Positions 1 through 7,036 of a DNA stretch of 10,959 bases are shown piece by piece. Source of the DNA: Planctomycetes bacterium SM23_32 (GTDB lineage Bacteria; Planctomycetota; Brocadiia; SM23-32); NCBI GenBank assembly GCA_001303885.1, contig LJUE01000097.1, positions 1 through 10,959 on the forward strand, in the 5' to 3' direction. Position 1 is the first letter of the stretch; every line of letters begins with the position of its first letter. The notes below the pieces were generated by a model, which searched no databases, had not been told where the DNA came from, and saw only the letters and a list, made by a program, of their open reading frames with translations. The position numbers and the translations under genes were made by a program.

Positions 1-913
1 CGAGGTCGGCCAGCGGCCCGAGCGCCTGCCGGCAGGCGGCCTCGTCATGCCGGGGCGCGCAGTTAAGCAGCACGAGGCGGCACGGGTAGTCGAGCATGTC
101 GCACAGGTAGCGCACGGCGCCCAGCTCGGCCTCGTCCCACCGAGTCAAGGGAAGCAGGGCGGCCACCTTCCGCACCTTGGGCCAGGGCTCGGGCGGGAGG
201 TCGGCGCGGACCCTGCGCGCGGCCTGGCGATAGCCCTCCTCATCCCGGCGCTGGACGTCGGAGATCCTGTCCGAGTCGCAGACGGGCTGGTAGTACTCGC
301 CCGTGGTCCGCTGCACGTGCAGGAAGTCGGTGTAGAAGGAGAGCTTGCGGGTGAGGTCCCAGTCTATGAGCACGCGGACCTCTTCGTCGTAGCCCCCCGC
401 CCTGAGGGCCAGCTCCTTGCGGTGCATCAGGCTCACGTGGAGGGTGTGGTTGAAGTGGAACATCAGCAGCCGGTTGTAGTCCCGGCAGATGACGACGCGT
501 TTCTCCAGCGGGTAGCGCCGGCCGTCCGGTCCCTTCAGGAACACCACCGCGTAGAGATCGGAATAGGCCACGCCGATCTCCTCGTTCTCCTCCAGCGCGC
601 GGACGAGCGTCGCCAGGTGGTTGGGATACCAGACGTCGTCATCGTCCAGGTAGGCCACGTAGCGCCCCCGGGCTCGCTCCAGGCCGAGGTTCAGGCAGGC
701 GGCTTTGCCGCGGTTCTCCGGCAGGCTCAAGTAGCTGATGCGCGCATCGCGGAAGCTCGCGACAACGTCGCCCACGTCCCGGCCGCCGTCGTTGATGACC
801 AGCAGCTCCCAGTCCGCGAACTGCTGCCCGGCGACGCTGCGTATGGCGTCCGGCAGGCAGGAGGGCCGGTTGTAGGTGGGCATGAGGACGGTGACTGTCG
901 GTTCGCCTGCCAT
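1..913 (-). CDS. Family 2 glycosyltransferase, 3' end beyond the left edge
   Basis: About 304 residues are visible and the frame is open to base 1. It probably transfers a sugar from a nucleotide-sugar donor to a growing glycan on the cytosolic side. Residues 7-43 are a classic GT-A start: a V-x-V-L-M-P-T-Y-N-R strand, then LLVINDGG. The metal-binding aspartates are D90-D93 (YLDDDDVWYPNHL), and ENRGKAACLN at 66-75 is the usual N-R-G segment. The catalytic module seems to end near residue 220. From about residue 248 a new stretch begins (KVAALLPLTRWDEAELGAVR) that may open a second domain cut by the window edge. I place the start at ATG 913, preceded by AAAGG with a 10-nt gap. An in-frame GTG at 931 overlaps the TGA of the upstream gene (GTGA) and is a real alternative. 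No signal peptide or membrane segment is visible. Donor and acceptor cannot be read from the sequence. Confidence 0.9.
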   Translation of the reverse strand, partial: MAGEPTVTVLMPTYNRPSCLPDAIRSVAGQQFADWELLVINDGGRDVGDVVASFRDARISYLSLPENRGKAACLNLGLERARGRYVAYLDDDDVWYPNHLATLVRALEENEEIGVAYSDLYAVVFLKGPDGRRYPLEKRVVICRDYNRLLMFHFNHTLHVSLMHRKELALRAGGYDEEVRVLIDWDLTRKLSFYTDFLHVQRTTGEYYQPVCDSDRISDVQRRDEEGYRQAARRVRADLPPEPWPKVRKVAALLPLTRWDEAELGAVRYLCDMLDYPCRLVLLNCAPRHDEAACRQALGPLADL

Positions 914-927
914 GCGCACCCGGCCTT

Positions 928-2769
928 TCACAAGTAACCCAGGTCTTCCAGGCGGGCGGTCAGGACACGCTCCTCCGAGGCCGACAGGCCGCAGACCTCC
1001 GACCCTTCCGGCGGCACGTAGACACTGTCAAGGTAGGCCTGCGTTTCCCGGCGAAGGGTCTCGATGTCGGGCGGTGCCTCAGCGCCGGGCGGGCCGGCCG
1101 AGCGGAGACGGTGCGCTTCGGTGGCCCCGGTGCCTCCGTCATGCACCACCTGGTAGTCACCCCGGATGCAGAACGTCATCTCCTTGCAGCACTCCTTGAC
1201 CGGCGCGGGGAACGGCTTCAGTTCGAACGCCCTCCCGTTGCCGTCGCCGCACCGGTTGTCGGCGCCGTCGTAGAACGTCTGACCGTAGACCGGGCGCGGG
1301 CACGCGTCGGTGAGCGTGGTGCCAAGGAACGTGCGGGGAGCATCCGTGACGCCGCACAGGTCCAGGATCGTCGGCGCAATGTCCAGGGCGGAGACGGCCC
1401 TGTCGCTGTCCGAGCGGGCCAGGCGCCCCGCCAGGCCGCCGCTGAAGACGAGGGGGACGTGGATCACGCCTTCGGCAAGGCGGTCGTAGCCGTGCCCGAA
1501 GACGCCGCGCTCGAGCAGTTCCTGCCCGTGGTCGGCCGTGACGCAGAGCAGGGAACGCTTCCATAGCCCCGCGTCAGCCAGGAAGTTGCGGAGCACCTGG
1601 ACGTTCGCGTCCACGTAGGCCACGGCGCTGTCGTAGAGGTCCACGTACTTCTCGGCGTAGGGCCGCAGTGCCTCCAGGCCCGCCGGCGAGGCGAGCAGCG
1701 AATTCAGGAAGAACTGCTGCACCATGGTGAAGGACCCGATGGGCGACCAGGGCACGGTGATGTTCTCGTGCAGGTCCATCAGGTGCAGCCAGAGGAAGCG
1801 CTTCGGGCCGGCACCGTCCTGGAGCAACCGCGCCAGGGCCCCCTTGACGATGTCGGCCGCGTCGTAGGGGTAGAAGCGGGCCCGCGCGGCGATGGTCCTT
1901 ACCAGCGGCAGCCCTTCCTTGCCGACGGTCTCCCGCAGCAGGTCGTAGATGTCCGGGTGGGCCTGGCAATCCTCGAAGAGCGCCATCAGCTCGTCGTTGG
2001 TGGGCTTCTGGAGGCGGCGCGGCGAGTCATCGGCGAACGTCTCGCGCACGTGGTCGAAGTTCTCCGGGCCGAGGAAGTCCTCGAACTCGTCGAAGCCCCG
2101 GTCGTAGCCATAGAAGTGCGAGACGTGCGGGTTGGCCGCGTTGATCCCGACGGTGTGGTAGCCGTTGCGCGACATGACCTCGGGCAGCGACGTCAGATGG
2201 TCGGGCACCGAGCGGGTGGTGCCGAAGCTCTGGAAGAAGTTGGACAGCATGATGGCGGGGAAGCTCTGGGCCGTCTGGCCGGCCGTGGAGTAGGCGCGCG
2301 GGAAGTTGATGCCCTCGGCGGCCAGTGCGTCCGCTGCGGGCGTCAGGGGTCGGTGATAGCCGTTGCACGACAGCCGGTCCCCTCGCATGCAGTCCACGGT
2401 CAGCAGGATGACGACTTCTTCGGCGCCCCGGCAAGGCGCAATGCCCAGAGCGGTCCGGATCTGCGCCCGGTCGGAGGCCAGGGGGAAGGCATGCAGGTAA
2501 TAGTCCCGCTCGGCCGCGCGGCCCTGCGCCTGACACGACCAGGTCTTGATCAGCCTCAGGGCATCGTCGAGCATCACGTCCTTCTCCGGCGCGCTCATCA
2601 GGGCCCGGGCCACCTCCTGGCTCAGCGCCGGAGCGTCCCGCCCCGTGTCGGCGAGGACGCGGAGCTTGTCCACCATGGAACGGGCGCGCTGCACGCCCAT
2701 CCGCAGCGTCTCCAGGGCGTCGTGCCGGCCGGCTGCGTGCGCCAGTGGTCGGGCGGCGCTGTCACTCAT
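928..2769 (-). CDS. Sulfatase / alkaline phosphatase-fold protein with Thr at the nucleophile position
   Basis: 613 residues of the sulfatase (PF00884-like) fold. Residues 118-160 hold VVILLTVDCMRGDR, with likely metal ligand D126, and the P-L-T-P-x-x-D-A-L-A-A-E-G block. The C-terminal metal site is TADHGQE (D413, H414) with FGHG (H426) following. LHLMDLHEN at 328-336 is another family block, and the protein ends in LEDLGYL, a common tail in this family. The C/S-x-P-x-R formylglycine signature is absent: the aligned segment (164-174) reads GQTAQSFPAIM, with Thr166 where Cys/Ser is expected. Thr is the nucleophile in phosphoethanolamine transferases and NPP-type enzymes of the superfamily, so phosphotransfer or phosphodiester cleavage is more likely than sulfate hydrolysis (inference). 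There is no signal peptide or membrane helix, so it should be cytosolic, unlike EptA or LtaS. Residues 1-115 are an extra region I do not recognise. ATG 2769 is supported by AAGAGGGAG 7 nt upstream, and the gene lies 36 nt after the GT9-MT-GT4 gene. Confidence 0.88.
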   Translation of the reverse strand: MSDSAARPLAHAAGRHDALETLRMGVQRARSMVDKLRVLADTGRDAPALSQEVARALMSAPEKDVMLDDALRLIKTWSCQAQGRAAERDYYLHAFPLASDRAQIRTALGIAPCRGAEEVVILLTVDCMRGDRLSCNGYHRPLTPAADALAAEGINFPRAYSTAGQTAQSFPAIMLSNFFQSFGTTRSVPDHLTSLPEVMSRNGYHTVGINAANPHVSHFYGYDRGFDEFEDFLGPENFDHVRETFADDSPRRLQKPTNDELMALFEDCQAHPDIYDLLRETVGKEGLPLVRTIAARARFYPYDAADIVKGALARLLQDGAGPKRFLWLHLMDLHENITVPWSPIGSFTMVQQFFLNSLLASPAGLEALRPYAEKYVDLYDSAVAYVDANVQVLRNFLADAGLWKRSLLCVTADHGQELLERGVFGHGYDRLAEGVIHVPLVFSGGLAGRLARSDSDRAVSALDIAPTILDLCGVTDAPRTFLGTTLTDACPRPVYGQTFYDGADNRCGDGNGRAFELKPFPAPVKECCKEMTFCIRGDYQVVHDGGTGATEAHRLRSAGPPGAEAPPDIETLRRETQAYLDSVYVPPEGSEVCGLSASEERVLTARLEDLGYL

Positions 2770-2776
2770 GTCGCGG

Positions 2777-2785
2777 CTCCCTCTT
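2777..2785 (-). promoter_or_regulatory. Strong ribosome-binding site of the sulfatase-fold gene
   Basis: Read on the minus strand this is AAGAGGGAG, 7 nt before ATG 2769. It sits in the 36-nt gap after the TAG stop of the upstream gene (2806-2808). It is the clearest Shine-Dalgarno sequence in the operon and fixes the start of the sulfatase-fold protein. Confidence 0.7.
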
Positions 2786-2805
2786 GGTCGTGTGATCGGG
2801 CGGGG

Positions 2806-5685
2806 CTAACCCGCTCTCCTGCTGGCGCTGCGGCCCTCCTCTCCCACGCGGGGGGCGCAGGCCGCCTGTATCGTGCCGAACAGCCTGGCGTAGTCGTCGG
2901 CCACCCGGTCCCAGTGGTAGCGTTTGAGCGCCTTCTTGTGGGCCCAGCGGCCCATCAGGGCCATCTCGCGCGGATGGTCCATGGCCCACTGGATGGCCCC
3001 GGCCAGCATCTGCGGCTTCCTGGGCTCGACCAGCAGGCCGTGCTTCTTCCCCGTGACCAGCCACGGGGTGCCGCCGACCCCCGTCGTGATGAGCGGAATG
3101 CCGACGGCCATGCACTCGATGACGGCCAGGCTGCACGCCTCGAAGTTGGACGGCAGCACGCAGAGGTCATGCTCGCTGAGGGCGCGCGCCAGCTCGCCGG
3201 GGGCCGCCCAGCCCAGGAACCGCACGTTCTCCCCCAGGCCGAGCGATCCAATCTTCGAGCGCATGAGGTCCGCGTCCGGCCCGTCGCCGATGATGTCCAG
3301 GACGAAGTCCGGGCAGCGCTCCTTGACGGCCGGCAGCGCGTTGCACAACGTGGCCAGGCCCTTCTGCTCGTCGGCGAGCCGCCCGAAGAAGACCAGGCGA
3401 CGCAGCTCCTTCGCGTCGCGGTCCCGGTATCGGGCGAAGAACTCGTCCCCGGCCGCGTTCGGAATCACAATGATGCCGTCGGCGCGGCTGAAGCGCCTCT
3501 GGAGCACGCCCCGGGCGTACGGCGTGACGGCTACCACGAAGTCGGCCGCGCGGAAAACCGAGCTGTTGCTCCGCTCCGGCGGGTATTGGACGTTCTGGCA
3601 CCAGACACCTACGGGGATGCCGCGGCCGTGGCAGGCAGCGGTGAGGCCCGGGCAGGCCGCGCGCCACAGCGGCAGGCACACGTCCGTCTCGGCGGCCAGC
3701 TGCTCCACCGCGCGGCTCGCCGCCCGATGGAAAGACCCCAGGTCCGGCCCTTCGACCCATCGGATCCGATAGCGGGCGTCCGGCGGCTCGGCGACGGGCC
3801 GGTCGTGGATGAAGGGGGCGGCGTTGTGCAGGACGGTCACCTGCCAGCCCCTGCCCACCAGCCGGTTGGCCACCTGATGGATGGCGTTCTCGGCGCCGCC
3901 CGCGCCGGGCTGGTTGTGGGAGACGAAGCAGAGCCGCGGCCTGCGGCCCCCGCGCCTCGGCGTCACCGCCTGGGCGACGGACGCCTCCTTGTCCGGGCTC
4001 AGGACCACCTCCAGCTCACCGGCCAGCTTGTGGGACGAGACCACGCGGAACGGCGGGATGCCGTAAGACGCGCCCAAGGCCTGCCACACCGAACTGCTTG
4101 CGTCGAAGTAGCGGAGCGTGCCCTCGGTGAAATAGCGGCGGTGCGTCGGATCGGCAATCGCCTTGTCGGCCGGGAAGAGCGGCACGACGATCTCGATCAT
4201 GCCTGCGGGCTTACAGACCCGCCAGATCTCGCACATCAGCGGGATGAAGCCCTCGCCAATGTGCTCCAGGAGGTTGTCGGCAGCCAAGCGGTCAACCGAA
4301 TCGGTCGCCAGCGGGATGCCCCGCGTCAGGTCGCACGCCACGTCGGCCCCGCAGCGCGGGTCAATGTCCAGGCCGATGTAGCCCCTGCGTTTGAACCGCC
4401 CGCAGCCGAGGTCCACGCAGACCAGATCCCGGTCCTGCTCGTGCTCCTTCTCGTGCTCGTGGTCTTGCTTCCTTTCGTTCTGCCGTAGCACCTCCGTGAG
4501 CACGCGCTCGACCGTGATCAGTTCCATGCACCGGTGGCTCGCGCAGTCGGCCCAGCTCGGCAGGTACTGGCAGGGCCGGCAGCCGATGTCGCTGGCTATC
4601 AGGCGCACGCGCGGGCCGGCGGGCAGGTTCTTGGCCTCCAGCGTCGGGCCGAACAGGACGCAGGTCTGGGCGCCGACCGCCCCGCCGATGTGCGCCGGCC
4701 CGGAGTCATTGGCAATCAGCAGCCCCGCCTCCCGGATCACGTAGGCGGTCTCCGGGACCGAGTACTTCCCCAGCAGGCTGAGCACCCCCGGCGGCCAGCC
4801 GGCCGGGTCGAAACGCTCGGCCTCGTCGGGGCCGCCTATCAGGGCCACCTGGAAGCCGCGCCCCAGCAGGCGGCGCGCCAGCTCGGGGAAGTAGGGCCAT
4901 CGCTTGCGCTGCCACTCGGGGTCGGGGTTGGACGTGTCGGACAGCAGCGCGACCGGCCGGCCCGCATCGAACGGCAGCGGCACCTCTCGCACCGCGCAGC
5001 AGGCCGCCGGCCTCTCGCCCTCATAGCCGAGGACGCGCGCCAGGTCCATGTGGAACTCGGACTCGTGCCGCTTGAAGTCCACGAACTTAATCTCGACCAC
5101 GGGCACGTCGCCTGAGCCGACCAGGCCGCCGTAAGCCCTGGAGAACTGCCCCGACCACATCGAAAGCAGCAATGCGTCCCGCTCCACGGTCGGGTCGAAC
5201 TCCTGCAGCGGCGTGCACTTGGCCACGGGCGCCCACCCGGACATCACGGCCAGCGCCGGGTGGTGGCCGACGACCTCGATCTCCGCGGCGGGGTAGACGG
5301 CCTTCAACGCCCTGATGGCCGGCGTCAGCATGACCATGTTCCCGATGCCCTGGACCATGACCACGGCGAACCGAAGCGGCGCGTCGCGGAACCGCTCCCG
5401 CAGGAACCGTGCCGGCTCGGGCGCCAGCGCCCGCAGCCTGTAGCCCAGCACCAGCCGGAAGGCCTGGTGCACGGCCCCCTGCCAGAGCCACTGCTGGGCC
5501 AGCGCCCGCACCTCGTCCCACGAGCCCAGCGACAGGAGCCGGGGCCCGCCGCGGGCATCGGCGAGTGGGTCGGCGTCAAGCGGCGTGTTATCGGTCAAGG
5601 GCGAGTGCTCCGTCTGTGGCTGAAGGGCCTCGGTTTCAGGCCAGGTCCAGGTCGGCCAGGGCGGCGGCGCGCCGTGTGAGGCCAT
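2806..5685 (-). CDS. Three-enzyme fusion: GT9 glycosyltransferase, SAM methyltransferase, GT4 glycosyltransferase
   Basis: 959 residues carrying three enzymes. (1) About 100-402 is GT9 (ADP-heptose:LPS heptosyltransferase-like): V-V-M-V-Q-G-I-G-N-M-V-M-L-T-P-A-I-R-A-L near 108, the NDSGPAHIGG signature at 326-335, and the family's closing Cys cluster (C369, C372, C381, C386). (2) About 421-565 is a class I SAM methyltransferase: VDLGCGRFKRRGYIGLDID, then the NLLEHI motif at 471-476 and a DPTHRRYFT segment. (3) About 583-940 is GT4, GT-B fold: LCFVSHNQPGAGGAEN, VFFGRLADEQKGL, IIGDGPD, and the E-x7-E pair E849/E857. A charged linker (403-420) joins GT9 to the methyltransferase. ATG 5685 gives a 50-nt overlap with the previous gene, and residues 1-29 (Pro/Trp-rich) look like an overprinted frame. 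TTG 5598, with ACGGAG 9 nt upstream, is at least as plausible. The ATG is kept as the outer limit because ATG starts are far commoner. No membrane segment is seen. The likely role is successive sugar addition and methylation of one glycan. Confidence 0.92.
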   Translation of the reverse strand: MASHGAPPPWPTWTWPETEALQPQTEHSPLTDNTPLDADPLADARGGPRLLSLGSWDEVRALAQQWLWQGAVHQAFRLVLGYRLRALAPEPARFLRERFRDAPLRFAVVMVQGIGNMVMLTPAIRALKAVYPAAEIEVVGHHPALAVMSGWAPVAKCTPLQEFDPTVERDALLLSMWSGQFSRAYGGLVGSGDVPVVEIKFVDFKRHESEFHMDLARVLGYEGERPAACCAVREVPLPFDAGRPVALLSDTSNPDPEWQRKRWPYFPELARRLLGRGFQVALIGGPDEAERFDPAGWPPGVLSLLGKYSVPETAYVIREAGLLIANDSGPAHIGGAVGAQTCVLFGPTLEAKNLPAGPRVRLIASDIGCRPCQYLPSWADCASHRCMELITVERVLTEVLRQNERKQDHEHEKEHEQDRDLVCVDLGCGRFKRRGYIGLDIDPRCGADVACDLTRGIPLATDSVDRLAADNLLEHIGEGFIPLMCEIWRVCKPAGMIEIVVPLFPADKAIADPTHRRYFTEGTLRYFDASSSVWQALGASYGIPPFRVVSSHKLAGELEVVLSPDKEASVAQAVTPRRGGRRPRLCFVSHNQPGAGGAENAIHQVANRLVGRGWQVTVLHNAAPFIHDRPVAEPPDARYRIRWVEGPDLGSFHRAASRAVEQLAAETDVCLPLWRAACPGLTAACHGRGIPVGVWCQNVQYPPERSNSSVFRAADFVVAVTPYARGVLQRRFSRADGIIVIPNAAGDEFFARYRDRDAKELRRLVFFGRLADEQKGLATLCNALPAVKERCPDFVLDIIGDGPDADLMRSKIGSLGLGENVRFLGWAAPGELARALSEHDLCVLPSNFEACSLAVIECMAVGIPLITTGVGGTPWLVTGKKHGLLVEPRKPQMLAGAIQWAMDHPREMALMGRWAHKKALKRYHWDRVADDYARLFGTIQAACAPRVGEEGRSASRRAG
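4426..4479 (-). repeat. Low-complexity linker sequence in the GT9-methyltransferase fusion
   Basis: This stretch encodes residues 403-420 of the fusion protein, NERKQDHEHEKEHEQDRD, which is almost wholly charged. On the plus strand CTCGTG occurs three times within 4437-4462. It lies exactly where an ordinary GT9 protein would end and the methyltransferase begin, so it is a flexible hinge and possibly the scar of a gene fusion (inference). The repetitive DNA could also vary in length between strains by slippage. Confidence 0.6.
5608..5613 (-). promoter_or_regulatory. Ribosome-binding site supporting a TTG start at 5598
   Basis: Read on the minus strand this is ACGGAG, 9 nt before an in-frame TTG (5598-5596) of the GT9-MT-GT4 gene. 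It lies between the TGA of the preceding gene (5636-5638) and the TTG. Use of this start would turn a 50-nt overlap into a 37-nt gap, close to the 36-nt gap at the next junction, and would remove the odd Pro/Trp-rich N-terminus. Confidence 0.45.
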
Positions 5686-7036
5686 GCTCGCCCTGCGGGC
5701 CGGCCGCCGCCTCGCCGTGCATCTCCACTATGCGTTGCCATATCTCGCTGTACTGGAGCCATTTGCGGTAGTCTCGCAGCAGCGGGCGCAGCCGGTAGAC
5801 CAGTTCGCCCAGCGTGAGCGCCGACTGCCCCATCACCACGTCGCCGGCGTAGGCGTCGGGGCCGTTGAAGTTCCGTTCCAGGCGCCTCAGGTCGGCCTCG
5901 GCCGCCGCCGGGTCCAGCCCCATCGAGTCAAGCTCCTCCCTCACGGCGCGCCGGCCGGCGGGCGGCATCTCCTCCATCACCATGCCCATGTTGCGCCTGA
6001 ACCAGTAAGGCGCCCCCTCGATGCACTTGGCCTTCCACGAGTCGAACGAGATCCAGTGCGGGTGGTAGCCGACGATGTTGGTGTCCACGTAGATGCGCGC
6101 GCCGTGCTCCTGCTCCCAGAGCTTGCCCAGCGCCTGGTCGCTGCCCCAGGCGTGCGCCGGGTCGTAGAGGCCGAAGCTCGCGTAGGCCTCCTTCATGGCG
6201 CTCAGATTGCACGTGACGAACCAGGTGTGGTCGCCCAGGAAGCGGGGCCGCGGCCGGTGCAGCGCCGTGTAGAGCGGGATGGCCTCGTGCAGGTAGTTGA
6301 ACAGGCTCCTCAGGTAGGCGCGGCCGAAGCGCCGCCCCCCGACCACCACGCACTCCGGCTCGAAGCCGAACGCCTCGTGCTGCTCGTAGTGCTGTGCCAG
6401 AGCCGTCCGGGATAGGACGGTGTCCAGGTTGATCTGCAGTATCACGTCGCCGGCGGCCTGCCGGATGCCCTCGTTGCGCGCCCGGGCGATGGACGCCGGC
6501 TCGACGCCCAGCAGGCGCAGGCGGCCGCCGAAGTGTGGGGACCAGCGCCGCATCGTCTCGTCCAGCTCGGCGGCCGTCCCCTCAGTGAGGCCGTTGCCGA
6601 CAACCAGCACCTCGAACCGCTCGGCCGGCAGCGTCTGGACGTGGAGCGCGTCGAGGCACTTGTCCAGCACCTCGAAGTGGCTGTGGGCCGGCACGACCAC
6701 GGACACGTCCACGCCCGCCGCCGGACCCGTTGTGAGCGCCTCGCCGTTCGGCTGGCGGAGGGCCGCCTCGGCCGTGGTGCCCATTGCACGGCAGACCAAG
6801 CGGAGGTTCTCGTTGGCCTCGGCATGGGCGGGATCGAGCTTCAGCGCGCGTGTCAGCAGGCGGATGGCCTCCTTGGGGCGGCCGAGCTGGAAGCTGAGCG
6901 CGCCCATGTCACTGAGCAGCTCGGCGCTCTGTCCCCGGACCTCGAGCAGCCGTCGGCAGGCGTCGAGGGCGCCTTTCAAGTCGCCGGCCTCGTAGCAGAC
7001 CCGCATGTGGTCCCACAGCTCAGAGTCGGCCTGCAT
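5636..7036 (-). CDS. TPR + family 2 glycosyltransferase with degenerate donor-site motifs
   Basis: 466 residues. Residues 8-86 are TPR-like helical repeats (YEAGDLKGALDACRRLL, then GRPKEAIRLLTRALKLDPAHAEA), a protein-binding module. Residues 110-345 are GT-A: DVSVVVPAHSHFEVLDKCL and ARARNEGIRQAAGD (184-197). The acceptor-side block is C-N-L-S-A-M-K-E-A then FGLYDPAHAWGSDQALG (288-304), as in chondroitin-polymerase-like GT2 enzymes. Oddities: the usual D-D/N-G-S after the second strand is VVGNG (145-149), and the DxD site is INLDTVL with one acidic residue (D205). It may therefore be metal-independent, use an unusual donor, or be weakened. The C-terminal 100 residues are helical and unassigned. 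Start ATG 7036 has AAAGG 6 nt upstream and overlaps the methyltransferase gene by 17 nt, which suggests translational coupling. No membrane segment is seen, and the sugar is unknown. Confidence 0.88.
   Translation of the reverse strand: MQADSELWDHMRVCYEAGDLKGALDACRRLLEVRGQSAELLSDMGALSFQLGRPKEAIRLLTRALKLDPAHAEANENLRLVCRAMGTTAEAALRQPNGEALTTGPAAGVDVSVVVPAHSHFEVLDKCLDALHVQTLPAERFEVLVVGNGLTEGTAAELDETMRRWSPHFGGRLRLLGVEPASIARARNEGIRQAAGDVILQINLDTVLSRTALAQHYEQHEAFGFEPECVVVGGRRFGRAYLRSLFNYLHEAIPLYTALHRPRPRFLGDHTWFVTCNLSAMKEAYASFGLYDPAHAWGSDQALGKLWEQEHGARIYVDTNIVGYHPHWISFDSWKAKCIEGAPYWFRRNMGMVMEEMPPAGRRAVREELDSMGLDPAAAEADLRRLERNFNGPDAYAGDVVMGQSALTLGELVYRLRPLLRDYRKWLQYSEIWQRIVEMHGEAAAGPQGEHGLTRRAAALADLDLA

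Noticed and set aside
47..937. Plus-strand frame of 296 codons at the left edge
   Set aside because: The opposite strand encodes a family 2 glycosyltransferase with clear motifs across the same span; the plus frame has none.
1768..4488. Open frame of 906 codons on the plus strand, opposite the sulfatase-fold and fusion genes
   Set aside because: It is antisense to two well-supported enzymes, has no recognisable motif, and shows the Arg/Gly/Ala/Val-rich composition expected of a shadow frame in very GC-rich DNA.
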